Below, piece by piece: positions 15,806 to 24,410 of a stretch of DNA of 64,000 nt. Numbering within the stretch: position 1 is the first letter of the stretch; each line of letters starts with the position of its first letter. Under the pieces are notes generated by a model that saw nothing but the letters and a program-made list of their open reading frames with translations, was not told where the DNA came from and ran no database searches. A program made the translations under genes and the position numbers. Source of the stretch: Acutalibacter muris (lineage in GTDB: Bacteria; Bacillota; Clostridia; Oscillospirales; Acutalibacteraceae); contig NZ_CP021422.1 of assembly GCF_002201475.1 (NCBI RefSeq), forward strand, positions 1,488,001-1,552,000, written 5' to 3'.

Positions 15806-16927
15806 ATGAAAAATTTTGGCTTCGGCCTGATGCGCCTGCCCACCACCGACCCGGCCAATGCCGCTGCTATTGACGTGGAGCAGGTCAAGAAGATGGTAGA
15901 CCTTTTCATCGAAAAAGGCTTCACCTACTTCGACACCGCCTGGATGTACTGCGGCTTCCAGAGCGAGCCCACGGTAAAGGAGGTGCTCACCAGCCGCCAC
16001 CCTAGAAACAAGTTCACTCTGGCGACAAAGCTGAACGCCGCCTTTTTTGATTCCCTGGAGGGCAGGGACGAGGTTTTCAACCAGCAGCTGGAAAAGACCG
16101 GTGCGGGCTATTTCGACTATTACCTGCTCCACGGCATCGACGGAAATTCCTATCCCAAATTCGAGAAGTTTGACTGCTTTCACTGGATGGTGGAGAAAAA
16201 GGCCCATGGCCTGATAAAAAGCCCTGGCTTCTCCTTCCATGGCGACGCCCCGCTGCTGGACGAAATCCTGACAAAGCACCCGGAGATGGAGTTTGTCCAG
16301 CTTCAAATCAACTATCTGGACTGGGACAGCCAGTGGATACAGTCCAGGGCCTGCTATGAGGTGGCGGTCAAGCACAATAAGCCTGTCATCGTTATGGAGC
16401 CGGTCAAGGGCGGTACGTTGGCAAGGGTGCCGGAGGATGTGGAGAAGCTCTTTAAGGAGTACGCGCCTGACGCGTCGCCCGCGTCCTGGGCCGTGCGGTT
16501 TGCCGCCAGCCTGCCCGGTGTGATGATGGTGCTTTCCGGCATGAGCAATCTCCAGCAGATGGAGGATAATCTCAGCTTTATGGAGAACTTCCAGCCGCTG
16601 ACCGGGGAGGAGAAGGCCATGGTGTTCAAGGCGGCAGACATCATAAACAGCCAGATTGCCGTGCCCTGCACCGGATGCTCCTACTGCACAGAGGGCTGTC
16701 CCCAGAAGATCGCCATCCCCCAGTATTTCTCCTTGTACAACGAGGATATGCGGGAGCATCTGGAGGAGAAGGGCTGGACGGTAAATTTCAGCAACTATGC
16801 CAACCTGACGGAGAAATTCGGCAAGGCGGCAGACTGCGTAGCCTGCGGTCAGTGCGAGGAGATGTGCCCCCAGCACCTGCCAATCATCGAAAAGCTGAAA
16901 GAAGTTTCGGCGCATTTTGACCACTGA
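15806..16927 (+). CDS. Aldo/keto reductase with ferredoxin-like C-terminus
   Basis: 373 residues. ATG 15806 is chosen because the longer frame from 15776 begins on the -10 element; GGAAAGGAAG precedes it. The AKR barrel has YFDTAWMY with the catalytic Tyr, HGID and EPVKGGTL. C-terminal clusters are CTGCSYCTEGCP and CVACGQCEEMCP. It differs clearly from the AKR at 14648 and has its own MerR-type promoter, so it may answer a different signal. Confidence 0.88.
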   Translation: MKNFGFGLMRLPTTDPANAAAIDVEQVKKMVDLFIEKGFTYFDTAWMYCGFQSEPTVKEVLTSRHPRNKFTLATKLNAAFFDSLEGRDEVFNQQLEKTGAGYFDYYLLHGIDGNSYPKFEKFDCFHWMVEKKAHGLIKSPGFSFHGDAPLLDEILTKHPEMEFVQLQINYLDWDSQWIQSRACYEVAVKHNKPVIVMEPVKGGTLARVPEDVEKLFKEYAPDASPASWAVRFAASLPGVMMVLSGMSNLQQMEDNLSFMENFQPLTGEEKAMVFKAADIINSQIAVPCTGCSYCTEGCPQKIAIPQYFSLYNEDMREHLEEKGWTVNFSNYANLTEKFGKAADCVACGQCEEMCPQHLPIIEKLKEVSAHFDH

Positions 16928-17004
16928 AAGCCATGTATTCAACGGGGCGGAACAGGCGGACCATACCTGTCCCGCTCTATTTTTCAAGATAAGGAGGTTC
17001 AGCT

Positions 17005-18357
17005 ATGAACCAGCCCTCTGCGGCAAAAGAAAACCCCATGGGATACGCCCCCATGGCCAAACTTATCCTGACCACGGGCATCCCACTAATGCTCAGCCTG
17101 CTCATCAATTCCCTCTACAATTTTGTGGATTCCGTTTTCGTTTCACGGGTGTCTGAGGATGCGTTGACCGCCCTCTCTCTGGCGGCGCCCATCCAAACGC
17201 TGGTGTCAGCCCTGGGGCTGGGGAACGCGGTAGGATTAAACGCCGTTATCTCCAAAGCCCTGGGCGAACGCCGTCCGGAAAAGGTACGCAGGGCCGCAGA
17301 CGCCGCTATTTTCATTGCGCTGTGTTCCTGGGGCGTGATCGTGGTGATGTGCCTGGCGCTGGTGGGGCCTTACTTCGAATGGCAGTCCGGCGGCAACGAG
17401 GCCATTGCGAAATATGGGAGGGACTACCTGACCATCTGTATGCTGTTCTCCTTCGGGCAGATGGGCCAGTGGGTATTTGACCGGTACGTCATTGCCAGCG
17501 GGCGTTCCAGCCTGTTCCTGTTCACCCTTTCGGCGGCGTCCGTCACCAACCTGATTCTGGACCCCATCTTTATCTTTGGTTATTTCGGCCTGCCGCGGAT
17601 GGAGACCATGGGGGCGGCCATCGCCACCGTGATAGGCCAGTGCATGGGGATGCTGGCGGGGATTTTCATCAACCGCCGGTGGAACCCGGAAATATCCTTT
17701 GGTTTCACTTTGCGCCCGGATTTTGGCAGTGTGAAAGCCATCTTGAAGGTGGGGGTACCATCTACCTTGGTGCAGGTACTGACCTCCTTCGTCAGCATGG
17801 TGATGAACACGATCTTGCTGGGGTTTTCCTCCACGGCAGTGGCGGTATACGGCGTGTGCATACGCATTTTCGGCATATCGACTGTGGGGGTGCATGGCAT
17901 CGACAACGGCCTGATCCCCATCGTGGCCTACAATTATGGCGCGGGCAAAAAAGAGCGCATCTCCCAGGCGGTAAAGTGGGCGATGATCTACTCCGCGTTA
18001 TTCTTTCTGTTGTTCTTTGCGGTGCTGGAAATTGCCCCCGCGCTGGTACTGCAAATTTTTGAAACCTCTGAGCATATGCGCCAGATCGCCGTCCCCGCCC
18101 TGCGCATTTTGACCGTGTCCTGGCTGGCGTCCATCCCGAGCCTGGTGCTGGCGGCGTCCTTCCAGGGATTCTCCCTGGGCACCTACAGCATGGTGCTGAC
18201 CATGACCCGCCAGGCCATACTGCCGGTGGCGTTCGCGCTGCTTTTGCAGTTTTTCGGGAACTTGAATCTGATCTGGCTTGGGTTCATTCTGGCGGAATTA
18301 GCGGGGATTCCCTTGGCGCTGGTTTTGTGGAAAAAAGCCTGGCGTGGAGTATTTTAG
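17005..18357 (+). CDS. MATE-family efflux transporter
   Basis: 450 residues with about twelve hydrophobic helices in two halves. ATG 17005 has AAGGAGG upstream. Family features include GIPLMLSLLINSLYNFVDS in helix 1, the NxxLDPIFIFG segment, and IVAYNYGAGK in the second half. MATE pumps export cationic compounds with Na+ or H+ exchange. Placed 77 bp after the AKR, perhaps on the same transcript; it ends at a bidirectional terminator. Confidence 0.9.
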   Translation: MNQPSAAKENPMGYAPMAKLILTTGIPLMLSLLINSLYNFVDSVFVSRVSEDALTALSLAAPIQTLVSALGLGNAVGLNAVISKALGERRPEKVRRAADAAIFIALCSWGVIVVMCLALVGPYFEWQSGGNEAIAKYGRDYLTICMLFSFGQMGQWVFDRYVIASGRSSLFLFTLSAASVTNLILDPIFIFGYFGLPRMETMGAAIATVIGQCMGMLAGIFINRRWNPEISFGFTLRPDFGSVKAILKVGVPSTLVQVLTSFVSMVMNTILLGFSSTAVAVYGVCIRIFGISTVGVHGIDNGLIPIVAYNYGAGKKERISQAVKWAMIYSALFFLLFFAVLEIAPALVLQIFETSEHMRQIAVPALRILTVSWLASIPSLVLAASFQGFSLGTYSMVLTMTRQAILPVAFALLLQFFGNLNLIWLGFILAELAGIPLALVLWKKAWRGVF

Positions 18358-18367
18358 GTGAGAACAG

Positions 18368-18417
18368 AAAGAAGCTGGCGGTTAAAAGATTTCATAACCG
18401 CCAGCTTCTTTCTTTTT
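18368..18417. terminator. Bidirectional terminator between MATE and MFS genes
   Basis: A 16-bp perfect stem (AAAGAAGCTGGCGGTT with its complement at 18396-18411) has A-rich and T-rich flanks on both sides. It serves the converging MATE (+) and MFS (-) genes. Confidence 0.85.
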
Positions 18418-18423
18418 GCCTCT

Positions 18424-19605
18424 TTATCCCCGTTTCTTCCAGTACACCCCATGGAACAAGCACCCCATCAAAGTAGACGCCCCCGCCAGCGCGTAGGTCA
18501 GCACATACCCCGCCCCGGCGGAGACCGCGCCCCAAATGGCCGCGCCTGCGCCGTTGCCGATGTCGCCCATGAGCATGAAGATGGTGCTGGCCAGTCCCCG
18601 GCGCTCGCTGGGCACGGCAAGCATGACTTCCACCTGCAAAAGTTGGGTGACCGCCGTGATACCCACGCCCACCAGCACGGCAGAGAGCATCATCAGCGCC
18701 AGGTTGTAGGCCACTGCAATCAGCCCTGTGCCCAGCCCGCACAGGATAATGCCGAACAGGATGCAGGTGCGCTTGGGTATGTAAGTGATTGCCCGGCCTA
18801 CGGTCAAGCGGGAGACGATGACCGCCAGGTTGTTCACCAGAAAATAGAGACTGATTTGTTCAATGCCTCTCTCCAGGCCGCAGGGGGTGAGGAAGCTCAT
18901 GATGGAGGAATTGCCTATGTAAATGAACAGGCTTATCATGGAGGGCAGCAGCACCAAGGTCAGGAAAACCTTATCCAAGCGCAGGCCAATTTTGGGCTTG
19001 GATTCGCCCTTCTCGGGCTGAACGGGGCGCTGGTAGTGTTCTTTGATGGGCAGGGTCAGAGCGAAGGAGAGAACCCCCATCACCACCGCCGACCAGAACA
19101 TGGCCTCCGGGCCGAGGTTGTTATAAATCGCAAGGCCGATTGTAGGCGTCACCGCAAACACCAGGGAGCTGCTGATGCCGAAGAATCCCATGGCGTCCAC
19201 CAGCAGATCCTCCGGGGAGATGTCGGCTATCATGGTGGGCGGCACCGGGAAGAAGATGCCCTGGGTAAAGCCGTGGATTACCCGCAGGGCGAACAGGACG
19301 TTCAAATCTTTAGTGAAGCAGAAGGCCAGGGCGTTCAGCGCGTAAAGCCCGCTGCCGATGACCAGCAGTTTCTTGCGGCCTATCTTGTCGATAAGCGGAG
19401 CGACCACCACACGGGTGGCCATGCCCAGCAGGGTCAGGCCGGTCATCATCATGCCGGTAAGGGCGTTGGTGCCGCCCAAGTCCAGTACATAGACCGGCAG
19501 CAGTGAAATGAAGATGCTGTTGGTGTAGGACGCAATGGAACAGACCAGCAGCACCAGGATAAAGTCTCGGTTCCACAAGCGCCGGGAAAACATTTTTGCG
19601 AACAC
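18424..19605 (-). CDS. MFS transporter
   Basis: About 393 residues and twelve helices. GTG 19605 is favoured because GGAGGGG lies 4 bp upstream; an ATG at 19629 precedes that site, and the next ATG (19593) is too far. Family motif A appears as LIDKIGRKKLLV. Third gene of a leftward unit with the racemase-like and DHFR-like genes, under LysR box B. Likely drug or metabolite efflux, substrate unknown. Confidence 0.85.
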   Translation of the reverse strand: MFAKMFSRRLWNRDFILVLLVCSIASYTNSIFISLLPVYVLDLGGTNALTGMMMTGLTLLGMATRVVVAPLIDKIGRKKLLVIGSGLYALNALAFCFTKDLNVLFALRVIHGFTQGIFFPVPPTMIADISPEDLLVDAMGFFGISSSLVFAVTPTIGLAIYNNLGPEAMFWSAVVMGVLSFALTLPIKEHYQRPVQPEKGESKPKIGLRLDKVFLTLVLLPSMISLFIYIGNSSIMSFLTPCGLERGIEQISLYFLVNNLAVIVSRLTVGRAITYIPKRTCILFGIILCGLGTGLIAVAYNLALMMLSAVLVGVGITAVTQLLQVEVMLAVPSERRGLASTIFMLMGDIGNGAGAAIWGAVSAGAGYVLTYALAGASTLMGCLFHGVYWKKRG

Positions 19606-19625
19606 AATACCCCTCCAAAATAATA

Positions 19626-20279
19626 TCACATCTTTGCCAATTCGTCCACAAACGGTTCCATGCTGTCAAACACTGGCGTTGCCATGTCGCGCAGGCGGGG
19701 CATGAGCCGGGTCAGCGGCACCTGGGGCAACAGGAAGGCGCTATATTTCTGCTGGTTCGTCCGCAGCCAGCGCTCGAAATATTGGTCTGCCAGCTCGGTA
19801 CTACCGGTTTCCGCAAGGCAGTTTTTAGCAGCTTCTACGCAGACGGGTTCAACTTCTATGTTCTTTCCTACCTGCCGGGCGGCAAATTCTACTGCCAACT
19901 TGGTGGGGCCAAGAGCTGCGGTATTCATGGCCGCCACTGCAATTTCGCCTCCCTCTGGGGTGACCGCCACGGCGCGCCGGGCCAGCACATCATCATAGAC
20001 CAAAATGGGCAGCGCCACGCTCTCCTGCACTTTTTCGATACCGCCTTTGATTTGGTTGCATAGCAGGCCGATGCTCCCGCATCCTGCATCTATCAGTTTG
20101 TTGAAGTCGCCTGCCAGAATTTCATTTACCTTGTCATTTACCGTATTCCCCGCCGCCTCGAAGTGCTCCCACAGGCAGCCGTCTACATAGTGGACGATCT
20201 CCAGGCCAGGGTGCTTCTTTGCAATCTTGTCCAGCGCTGCACAGTTGTTGGGGGCGGTTTGGATAATGCCGATTTTCAT
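19626..20279 (-). CDS. Asp/Glu/hydantoin racemase-like protein
   Basis: 217 residues. It has the two-Cys plan of the family: GLLCNQIKG near residue 75 and VEPVCVEAAKN near 148, flanking the active site in glutamate/aspartate racemases and hydantoin racemases. No signal peptide. It lies 12 bp after the DHFR-like gene and 20 bp before the MFS gene, so a single transcript is likely. Substrate not predictable. Confidence 0.75.
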   Translation of the reverse strand: MKIGIIQTAPNNCAALDKIAKKHPGLEIVHYVDGCLWEHFEAAGNTVNDKVNEILAGDFNKLIDAGCGSIGLLCNQIKGGIEKVQESVALPILVYDDVLARRAVAVTPEGGEIAVAAMNTAALGPTKLAVEFAARQVGKNIEVEPVCVEAAKNCLAETGSTELADQYFERWLRTNQQKYSAFLLPQVPLTRLMPRLRDMATPVFDSMEPFVDELAKM

Positions 20280-20291
20280 AATGCATCCTCC

Positions 20292-21020
20292 TCAGTTTTC
20301 ACGCACGTTTTTGGGCTTGTAGGTGATCATCAGGCCGTCGCCCTCCACTCTCTCCACATCCGCCAGGGACAGTGCCACAGGCTGGGATTCATCACCCTCG
20401 AACCTCTTGAACAGAGTGTTGGAGTGGGGATCACCGTCCACAACGGGCACCAGCATAGTCTTGATTTCGTCAATCAAGCCGTGGGGCAAAAGCGTCCAAT
20501 CGGCATAAGCGCCGCCCGAAATAATGGCTTTTTTGATACCAAATTTGCTGTAGAGTTTTTCCATCATCAGCACCGGGTCGAGCTTTTCCTTCCCGCAGAA
20601 AATGTAGGAGATGCCTTGCTCCCGCAGGTACTCCAGGTAATCATCGGAGATGTCCTCGGTAAGCACATGGATAATGCCATGCACGCCCCGACTCCGCACT
20701 TCGATAGTAGGGCTGTCGTAGGCAATGCCGCCGTCCGGGCTGATGCAGACATAGTAGCGGCATGTTTCACAGGGGGCGGCATAGTCCTCGCAGGAATAAG
20801 TATGCTTTGCTTTAGGCAGCTCGACTACCCGACCGGCTGTGAACAGCGCCATCGTTACCGCGCCGTAGATGGTGGCGTCCGCGTACATATCCAACCAACG
20901 CTGCCGGAAAATTTCCGTAGCTGGGGCAGCTTCCGGCAGTCGCCCAAAATCGCCGTCGATGTGGCATTCGGCGCTGACATTCAGATAGCAGATGGTGTAG
21001 GGCCTTGTCATGGTATCCAT
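20292..21020 (-). CDS. Dihydrofolate reductase-like (RibD C-terminal) protein
   Basis: 242 residues from ATG 21020; an ATG three codons on (21011) is also possible behind AGGAAGG. The fold markers are DATIYGAVTMALF, a central Cys pair (CETCRYY) and IISGGAYADWTLL, the NADPH-binding loop of RibD_C proteins. Proteins of this group reduce pyrimidine-like or pterin substrates; the actual one is unknown. First gene after LysR box B. Confidence 0.78.
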   Translation of the reverse strand: MDTMTRPYTICYLNVSAECHIDGDFGRLPEAAPATEIFRQRWLDMYADATIYGAVTMALFTAGRVVELPKAKHTYSCEDYAAPCETCRYYVCISPDGGIAYDSPTIEVRSRGVHGIIHVLTEDISDDYLEYLREQGISYIFCGKEKLDPVLMMEKLYSKFGIKKAIISGGAYADWTLLPHGLIDEIKTMLVPVVDGDPHSNTLFKRFEGDESQPVALSLADVERVEGDGLMITYKPKNVREN

Positions 21021-21047
21021 CCATCCTTCCTGTCCTCTGTTTTCCTC

Positions 21048-21103
21048 ATTATAACAACGGAGTTGGGGAAAATCAAATACTTAGTTTCTATAGCACGGTA
21101 TGC
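21048..21103 (-). promoter_or_regulatory. LysR box B and promoter of the DHFR/racemase/MFS operon
   Basis: Leftward -35 TTGATT (complement of 21071-21076), 17-bp spacer, -10 TATAAT (complement of 21048-21053). Box B occupies 21074-21103: CAAATAC first, then TATAGCACGG and TATGC. It overlaps the -35 by three bases exactly as boxes A and C do. Confidence 0.72.
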
Positions 21104-21135
21104 CTCAAAAGTATATGAAGTCTTTGAGAAAATCC

Positions 21136-21166
21136 TTGACATGGAGTGGGCTTCATGTGTTATGAT
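21136..21166 (+). promoter_or_regulatory. MerR-type promoter with 19-bp spacer
   Basis: -35 TTGACA (21136-21141), 19-bp spacer starting TGGAGTGGGCTTC, -10 TATGAT (21161-21166). The sequence CCTTGACATGGAGT is shared with the promoter at 15746. It drives the SGNH-like gene at 21203. Confidence 0.65.
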
Positions 21167-21202
21167 GCAGGCGGAACTCATCTACTTAAAAAGGAGCCGC
21201 TT

Positions 21203-21838
21203 ATGAAAGTGTTATTTATTGGCAACAGCCACACCTTTGTACACTATGTACCCGCCCGGGTGAAGGCGTTTTGTGAAAGCCACGGCCAGCCCATCAAGCC
21301 GGTGATGCTCACCCACCCCGGCATTGGCCTGGACTGGCACCTGGAGCAGTCCCAGACTTACTTTAACCTTATGTGCGGCGGTTATGATGCTATGATTTTG
21401 CAGCACAACGCCCACCCGTTTCCCGGAAAAGATTCCCTGCTGGAAGCCGGGGAGAAAATGGCTGCGTTGGCACCGGAAGGCACAAGAATTTATCTGTACA
21501 TGACCTGGAGTGAGAAGAATAACCCCCAGGGCCAAGCAGTTATGAGCGAGGCTTACGAGGCCCTGGCAGAGAAGATAGGCGCGGCTGTCTGCCCGGTGGG
21601 GCGCATCTGGTGGCAGGTGGCAAGCGCCCATCCGGACGAGGAACTTTACTTTGCCGATGGCGAACACAGCTCTGTATTAGGAGCTTCCCTTTCGGCGGCG
21701 GTGATCGGGCACACGTTGTTAGGGTTGGAGGTCACGTCTGAAATCTGCTATGCAGACGCGAAGGAGTTAGAACGGCTGGAGTTGGATTCCCGAATGATTG
21801 ATCTGGCCATGCGGGATGGAAGGTTGGAGATGACGTGA
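21203..21838 (+). CDS. SGNH/GDSL-like hydrolase (DUF4886-like)
   Basis: ATG 21203 follows AAAAAGGAG; upstream in-frame ATG 21146 lies inside the promoter. The 211-residue protein starts VLFIGNSHTF, the nucleophile block I of SGNH esterases (GNSxT). QHNAHPF may supply the Asn of block III, and FADGEHSS near residue 155 gives the Asp/His pair. No signal peptide. Probably a cytoplasmic esterase or deacetylase, substrate unknown. Possibly co-regulated with the AKR at 15806. Confidence 0.75.
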   Translation: MKVLFIGNSHTFVHYVPARVKAFCESHGQPIKPVMLTHPGIGLDWHLEQSQTYFNLMCGGYDAMILQHNAHPFPGKDSLLEAGEKMAALAPEGTRIYLYMTWSEKNNPQGQAVMSEAYEALAEKIGAAVCPVGRIWWQVASAHPDEELYFADGEHSSVLGASLSAAVIGHTLLGLEVTSEICYADAKELERLELDSRMIDLAMRDGRLEMT

Positions 21839-21869
21839 GCAGAGTCATCTTGTGAGCTTTCCTATTCTT

Positions 21870-21975
21870 TCTGCTGTATTCCATTCTTCAATTGGATAGT
21901 TTCCTACACCCGCCACCATGACAGGAGGTACCTGCCACCGAGAGAGTATAGTACCCCCTTGGCGGCAGGTGTTTT
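21870..21975 (-). repeat. 106-bp segment with inverted homologue at 25945-26050
   Basis: On the minus strand this reads a short coding-like stretch (VGNYPIEE) beside a strong hairpin (ACCTGCCACCGAG at 21930-21942 with CTTGGCGGCAGGT at 21958-21970, then GTTTT). A clearly related copy in the opposite orientation lies at 25945-26050, encoding LVNYPIEE and a similar hairpin with a T7 run. The pair brackets the Dcm/DUF4314/IS66/lipoprotein segment. On the plus strand the hairpin can terminate the SGNH transcript. Confidence 0.55.
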
Positions 21976-21978
21976 CTG

Positions 21979-22160
21979 TCATATCTTCTTCAGTCGAAAA
22001 AGCAAACTGCTTTTGCCGCCCTTTGTTCGGTAACGCTGCTCCGTGTCTAACAGTTCTGCTTTCCTCAAATCCTGCAATGCCCTGCGCACCGTAGACTGCG
22101 ATAGCTTTAGTTCCCTGGCAATAGTAGGAATGGCAGGCCAGCACTCGCCATGCCTGGTTT
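21979..22160 (-). pseudogene. HTH (replication-type winged helix) C-terminal fragment
   Basis: The minus strand reads ECWPAIPTIARELKLSQSTV then RRALQDLRKAELL, a helix-turn-helix of the HTH_36 kind found in ICE replication or transcription proteins. It ends KSSLLFRLKKI and a stop. The N-terminus is gone; bases overlap the end of a DNA methyltransferase N-terminus in another frame near 22150. Confidence 0.5.
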
Positions 22161-22270
22161 GCATACTTATCTATCTCGCAGTGACCGACGCACTCAAAGC
22201 CGCCTACAGCCTCCAGGCCGGAGCGGAAACCGCCGATCCCCGCGAACATATCAAAAAATCGAATTATCAT
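22150..22270 (-). pseudogene. DNA cytosine-5 methyltransferase, N-terminal fragment
   Basis: ATG 22270 has AAAGGAAG upstream. It reads MIIRFFDMFAGIGGFRSGLE then HCEIDKYAN, which is motif I (FAGIGG) and motif II of C5-methyltransferases. Only about 38 residues remain, without the PC catalytic motif, so it cannot methylate DNA. It joins out of frame to an HTH fragment. Tn1549-type ICEs often carry such a methyltransferase next to a DUF4314 gene, as here. Confidence 0.6.
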
Positions 22271-22292
22271 ATCCACTTCCTTTTGCGCCAAA

Positions 22293-22366
22293 AAGTTTTA
22301 TCTTCACTCTGCAAAGAGTGGAGATAAAACTTGGAAAGTTGAAAAGCGCAGCTTTTCAATCTTTTT
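22293..22366 (-). terminator. Two strong hairpins downstream of the DUF4314 gene
   Basis: A 17-bp stem (AAGTTTTATCTTCACTC at 22293-22309 with its near-complement at 22316-22332) is followed by a second stem (TTGAAAAGC, GCA, GCTTTTCAA at 22339-22359) with T-runs. Together they can end leftward transcription from DUF4314 before the methyltransferase fragment. Confidence 0.6.
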
Positions 22367-22370
22367 CACA

Positions 22371-22694
22371 TCATCTCATGCCGAAATCTTCATCTTCGTC
22401 CTCATCCATGTCCGGCTCCTGTTCCTCTGCCAGTTCTTCCTCCGTCAGCTTGTGGAAAGAATCCTCGCTGGGGATAAGCCCCAGCGACCGGCCATTGTCA
22501 AACTTGCAGTGCAGAGTGCCGGTGTCATCCACGGTAAGCACTGTACCGCGGGTGTTGTCATCGACCCGGTGCATATCCTCTCCCAGATACTCAAAAGTTA
22601 AACTTTGTTTAACTTTCAGCATGATCCTGGTACCGATGGGGTATTCGGCCTTGTAATACTCTGCCATCCTGTGCAGTCTATCCCATTCGTTCAT
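22371..22694 (-). CDS. DUF4314 domain-containing protein
   Basis: 107 residues; AAAGGAGG lies 8 bp before ATG 22694. It matches DUF4314 with PIGTRIMLKV, TRGTVLTVDDTGTLHCKFDN and GRSLGLIP. The C-terminus is a run of Glu/Asp residues. The domain is a small beta-barrel-like module found mainly in conjugative elements of Firmicutes; its function is not known. Confidence 0.78.
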   Translation of the reverse strand: MNEWDRLHRMAEYYKAEYPIGTRIMLKVKQSLTFEYLGEDMHRVDDNTRGTVLTVDDTGTLHCKFDNGRSLGLIPSEDSFHKLTEEELAEEQEPDMDEDEDEDFGMR

Positions 22695-22759
22695 CTTGAA
22701 AACCTCCTTTTACATACCGCCCATGCGCGTTTTGTGGAAAAGAGTTTAGCAGCGATAGA

Positions 22760-23036
22760 TGGCAGGGTGGCGAATACTGCAGCCGGGAGTGTTATTTGCA
22801 GGCCATGGCACAGACGAGGGAGGATAGGGTCTGCGGCTGGTGCGGAGAGGGATTCAGCACGTTTGTCAAGTCAGAGCAGAAATACTGCAGCCGGGAATGC
22901 GCGGCAGCAGCCCGGCATGACCCTGGCCACAAACGGGGCATGAGGCGCATCCGGTACACCAGTGCGGAGGATTGGAAGGAACAGCTGCATGAGGCCAGCA
23001 AAAAATCCCCACCCCCAAGACGGGGGAGCCTGATTT
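22760..23036 (+). pseudogene. Cys-rich zinc-finger repeat fragment beside IS66
   Basis: Frame 2 reads YCSREC, then CGWCGEGF, then KYCSRECAAAARH, i.e. repeated CxxC and CxxxC units of a treble-clef type finger, then AEDWKEQLHEASK. There is no good start. The frame runs into the IS66 transposase region in a different frame. It may be an accessory ORF of the insertion element or a passenger; I do not recognise it with certainty. Confidence 0.35.
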
Positions 23037-24379
23037 AGAGCAGATCGTATACAAGAGGAAAAAGCAGGCTGGGAAACGGGAACTGGACTTTTCTAAGCTG
23101 CCAACAGAGCAAATTGTTCACGAGCTGCCAGAGGAAGAACGTGTCTGCCCGGTATGCGGCGGGGAGATGCACGCCTGCGGCCACGAGGTTGTTCGGAGGG
23201 AACTGCGGTATGTCCCGGCGCAGTATAAGGTAGTGGAGCACGTCCAGACGGCCTACAGCTGCCGGAATTGCGAGAAAAACGCGTTAGCCACGCCCATGAA
23301 AAAGAGCGAAGTCCCAGCGGGGCTCCTCCCTGGCAGCGGGATCGTTTCGCCCAGCCTGCTTGCGCACATTTTGAACAACAAATATGCGCTGGCATTGCCG
23401 TTGTACCGGCAGGAACAGGAATTTCAGCGGATCGGTGTGCCGGCAGACAATGGCAAACTGGGTGATCGCCACCCACGAGAGATGGTTTGAGGATTTCTTC
23501 CAGCGTTTGCGCAGTGAACTGCTCTCTAACGAGATACTCCACGCGGACGAGACCACACTGACCGTGCTGCGGGAGGATGGCAGGAAAGCTACACAAAAAA
23601 GCTATGTGTGGGTCTACCGGACCTCTGGGGACAGTGAAAGGCCGGTGGTGTTGTATGACTACCAGCCCAGCCGGACCGGGGAACACGCCAAGGCTTTCTT
23701 GACGGGTTTCTCAGGATTTCTCCACACCGATGGGTATGAGGCCTACCATTGTAAGCTGCCGCCGGACATAACCGCGGTTGGGTGTTGGGCCCACATGAGG
23801 AGAAAATTCACAGATACTCTCAAAACTCTGCCCAAAGACGCGAGGGAAAAGCATCCGGCACAGACTGGATTGCGTTACTGCAACAAATTGTTTGAGCTGG
23901 AAGCTGGATACACGGAGAAAAGGCTCTCCTTCCACAAGCGGTTCCAGGCAAGGAAAGAGTATTCTGTACCCATAGCAGAGGAGTTTTTTGCCTGGGCTAA
24001 AAATGAATATGACCGCAACCCCGTGCCAAAGTCTGCCTATGGCGCGGCGCTGACTTATACCGTAAAGCAAAAAGAGTGGTTGATGCACGTGTTCCTGGAT
24101 GGGCGCTTGGAACTGTCCAACAACCGTGCGGAGCGGGCTGAATAGTAACCTTGCGGTTACTATCGGCCCTTTGCCGTGGGCCGGAAGAATTGGCTGTTTT
24201 CCAACACGCCCAGAGGAGCCAGCGCCAGTGCAGTCGCTTATTCTATTGTGGAGACTGCTAAAGCCAACGGCCTGCGGCCTTTCCGGTACTTCCAATTCTT
24301 ATTGGAACGGCTGCCGGTAGGAACCTCTGCTGACGATTGCGCGCCTTGGAATGATGCGGCACAAGACTTGTGCCGATAA
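23030..24379 (+). pseudogene. IS66-family transposase (TnpC), decayed
   Basis: The sequence contains the IS66 zinc-binding motif CPVCGGEMHACG, a DDE-type core with HADETTLTVL, and the C-terminal ELSNNRAERA followed by RPFAVGRKNWLFS. The N-terminal leucine-zipper part is missing. Two lesions are visible: a frameshift near 23445 (GVP in frame 1, then RQTMANW in frame 2), and a stop-bearing insertion at 24142-24161 containing a palindrome (AGTAACC, TTGC, GGTTACT). The frame after that insertion is again correct up to 24379. No transposition expected. Confidence 0.75.
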
Positions 24380-24410
24380 CCAGTTGGCCAATTTAATGCA
24401 TTAATTCTTT

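Noticed and set aside
15317-16987. Long 556-residue minus-strand open frame
   Set aside because: It lies opposite two clear Fe-S aldo/keto reductase genes, has no ribosome site, and has His/Leu/Gly-rich composition typical of an antisense shadow in GC-rich DNA.
20163-21206. 347-residue plus-strand frame
   Set aside because: Antisense to the DHFR-like gene and crossing its promoter; no recognisable motifs.
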